Positions 63,067 to 64,000 of a stretch of 64,000 bases of DNA are shown piece after piece; position 1 is the stretch's first letter; each line of letters begins with the position of its first letter. The translations under genes were made by a program, and so were the position numbers. The notes beneath the pieces are model-generated. The model did not search any database and was not told where the DNA came from. It worked only from the letters and a program-made list of their open reading frames with translations. Origin of the DNA: Bariatricus massiliensis (GTDB lineage: Bacteria > Bacillota > Clostridia > Lachnospirales > Lachnospiraceae); NCBI RefSeq assembly GCF_900086725.1, contig NZ_LT574838.1, positions 746,986-810,985 on the forward strand, written 5' to 3'.

Positions 63067-63993
63067 TTATTCCAGAGCCTCTTCCCATGTGAGTGCTTCG
63101 CCTGTAAAGATTGCCTTTACCTGCTCGCTTGTCAAATCGTCTACCGTGCTGTCATTATTTACAACTACGGCAATACCGTCGGTTGCGATGACAATCGGTG
63201 TCAATTCTGCTGCTTCTTCTTCCTTTAATTCACGGGAAGCCATACCAATATCACAGATTCCGTCAATCGCGGAAGTCATGCCTGTTGTAGAATCGCTCTG
63301 CTGAATCTCAATCTCTGCCTCTGTATTCAATGCCAGATATGCTTCTTTCAATTTCTCCATGACCGGTGTCACGGAGGAAGAGCCGGCTATTACTATCTTT
63401 CCTGTCGCTCCATTTGACTCATATGGCTTCACATCATCCAGAGAGATATATCCATTGTCCGAAACTACCTTCTGTCCTTCTTCACTCAAAATGTAATTGA
63501 TAAAATCCTGAGCAACTTCTGAGCCCTCTCCCTTGGTTGCAATATTAAACGGTCTGGAAACTTTATATGTACCGGATTTGATATTTTCCTCGGTCGCCTC
63601 GGCGCCGTCAATCTTCACTGCTTTTACCTTATCATTCAAAGAACCGAGAGAAACGTATCCGATTGCATACTCATCTCCAGCCACAGTTGACATCATGACC
63701 TCGGTACTGTTTGTGATGTTGGCATCTACGGTTGTATTATCTACCTTCTCACCGCTTGCATCTTTTTCTTCGATACCGAAGAGTTCAATAAACGCCCCTC
63801 TCGTGCCAGAACCATCTTCTCTTGAAATCACGGAAATATCGTTGGTCGGATCCCAGTCTGACCCCGATTCTGTCTTCGTATCTGTATCATTATTTGTACT
63901 GTCTGTTTCATCTTTCTTACTTCCGCATCCTGTAGCCAATGCTACTGTCATAACTGCTGCCAATGTCATTGCCATAAACTTCTTCATTTTCAT
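63067..63993 (-). CDS. pstS: Phosphate-binding lipoprotein PstS, apparently circularly permuted
   Basis: The 308-residue protein has a lipobox LATGC (Cys23). The order of family motifs is unusual. The normally C-terminal half comes first, with REDGSGTR at 58-65 and DFINYILSEEGQKVV near 163. The normally N-terminal half follows, with AGSSSVTP at 203-210, then DIGMASRE, DGIAVVVN and FTGEALTWEE at the very end. All phosphate-ligand motifs are present. The stop is clean and pstC follows normally, so this is not an assembly cut. The start at 63993 is near the window edge, so its promoter is not visible. Confidence 0.9.
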   Translation of the reverse strand: MKMKKFMAMTLAAVMTVALATGCGSKKDETDSTNNDTDTKTESGSDWDPTNDISVISREDGSGTRGAFIELFGIEEKDASGEKVDNTTVDANITNSTEVMMSTVAGDEYAIGYVSLGSLNDKVKAVKIDGAEATEENIKSGTYKVSRPFNIATKGEGSEVAQDFINYILSEEGQKVVSDNGYISLDDVKPYESNGATGKIVIAGSSSVTPVMEKLKEAYLALNTEAEIEIQQSDSTTGMTSAIDGICDIGMASRELKEEEAAELTPIVIATDGIAVVVNNDSTVDDLTSEQVKAIFTGEALTWEEALE

Positions 63994-64000
63994 AATTACT

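Overview
The window looks like a chromosomal segment of an anaerobic, Gram-positive gut Firmicute, most likely a Lachnospiraceae-type Clostridia. The signs are an LL-diaminopimelate aminotransferase lysine route, a glnA gene followed by an ANTAR regulator, Stickland-type reductase genes with an in-frame selenocysteine UGA, AGGAGG ribosome binding sites and sigma-A consensus promoters. Almost all genes lie on the minus strand.

Layout. 1-1.4 kb: a Cys-rich pentapeptide-repeat protein cut by the window edge and a small zinc-ribbon membrane protein. 1.5-1.73 kb: tRNA-Pro and tRNA-Gln. 1.8-4.1 kb: a MATE exporter and a divergent MerR regulator sharing a promoter with a 19-bp spacer. 4.1-10.7 kb: an M42 peptidase, an SH3-domain secreted protein, and a glnA-ANTAR-dapF-dapL operon with a hairpin in the glnA leader. 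10.8-15.4 kb: pta, a GH36 alpha-galactosidase with a divergent AraC regulator, and a 48-residue membrane protein. 15.4-22.9 kb: a rubredoxin/glutamate-synthase-like protein and a sigma-54-driven grdX-grdE-grdB-transporter operon with its divergent activator. 22.9-25.1 kb: a large protein with an aerolysin-like segment. 25.3-26.1 kb: gene remnants.

26.1-57.7 kb holds two tandem Wzx/Wzy-type glycan operons. Cassette B (26.1-45.8 kb) makes GDP-mannose and GDP-D-rhamnose and a CMP-activated nonulosonate (sialic-acid-like sugar), with acyl, pyruvyl and sialyl-type transferases. Cassette A (48.0-56.1 kb) carries galactofuranose synthesis (glf), two LicD proteins and a CDP-glycerol synthase (tagD). 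Each operon is preceded on the same strand by a TnpB homologue (46.5-47.7 and 56.3-57.5 kb). Both TnpB homologues have lost all three RuvC catalytic positions but keep the zinc finger and a conserved omega-RNA-like 3' end. Upstream of each lies a roughly 175-195-bp segment flanked by exact 17-bp inverted repeats. The repeat core is identical within each copy and different between copies (TCG versus TAT), as expected of an invertible promoter. My main proposal is a repeated module of invertible switch, nuclease-dead RNA-guided TnpB (TldR-like) and surface-glycan operon.

57.8-64 kb is a complete phosphate regulon, pstS-pstC-pstA-pstB-phoU-phoB-phoR. Its PstS appears circularly permuted.

Limits: all assignments come from reading the sequence. 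No database search, folding or genome-wide match was possible.
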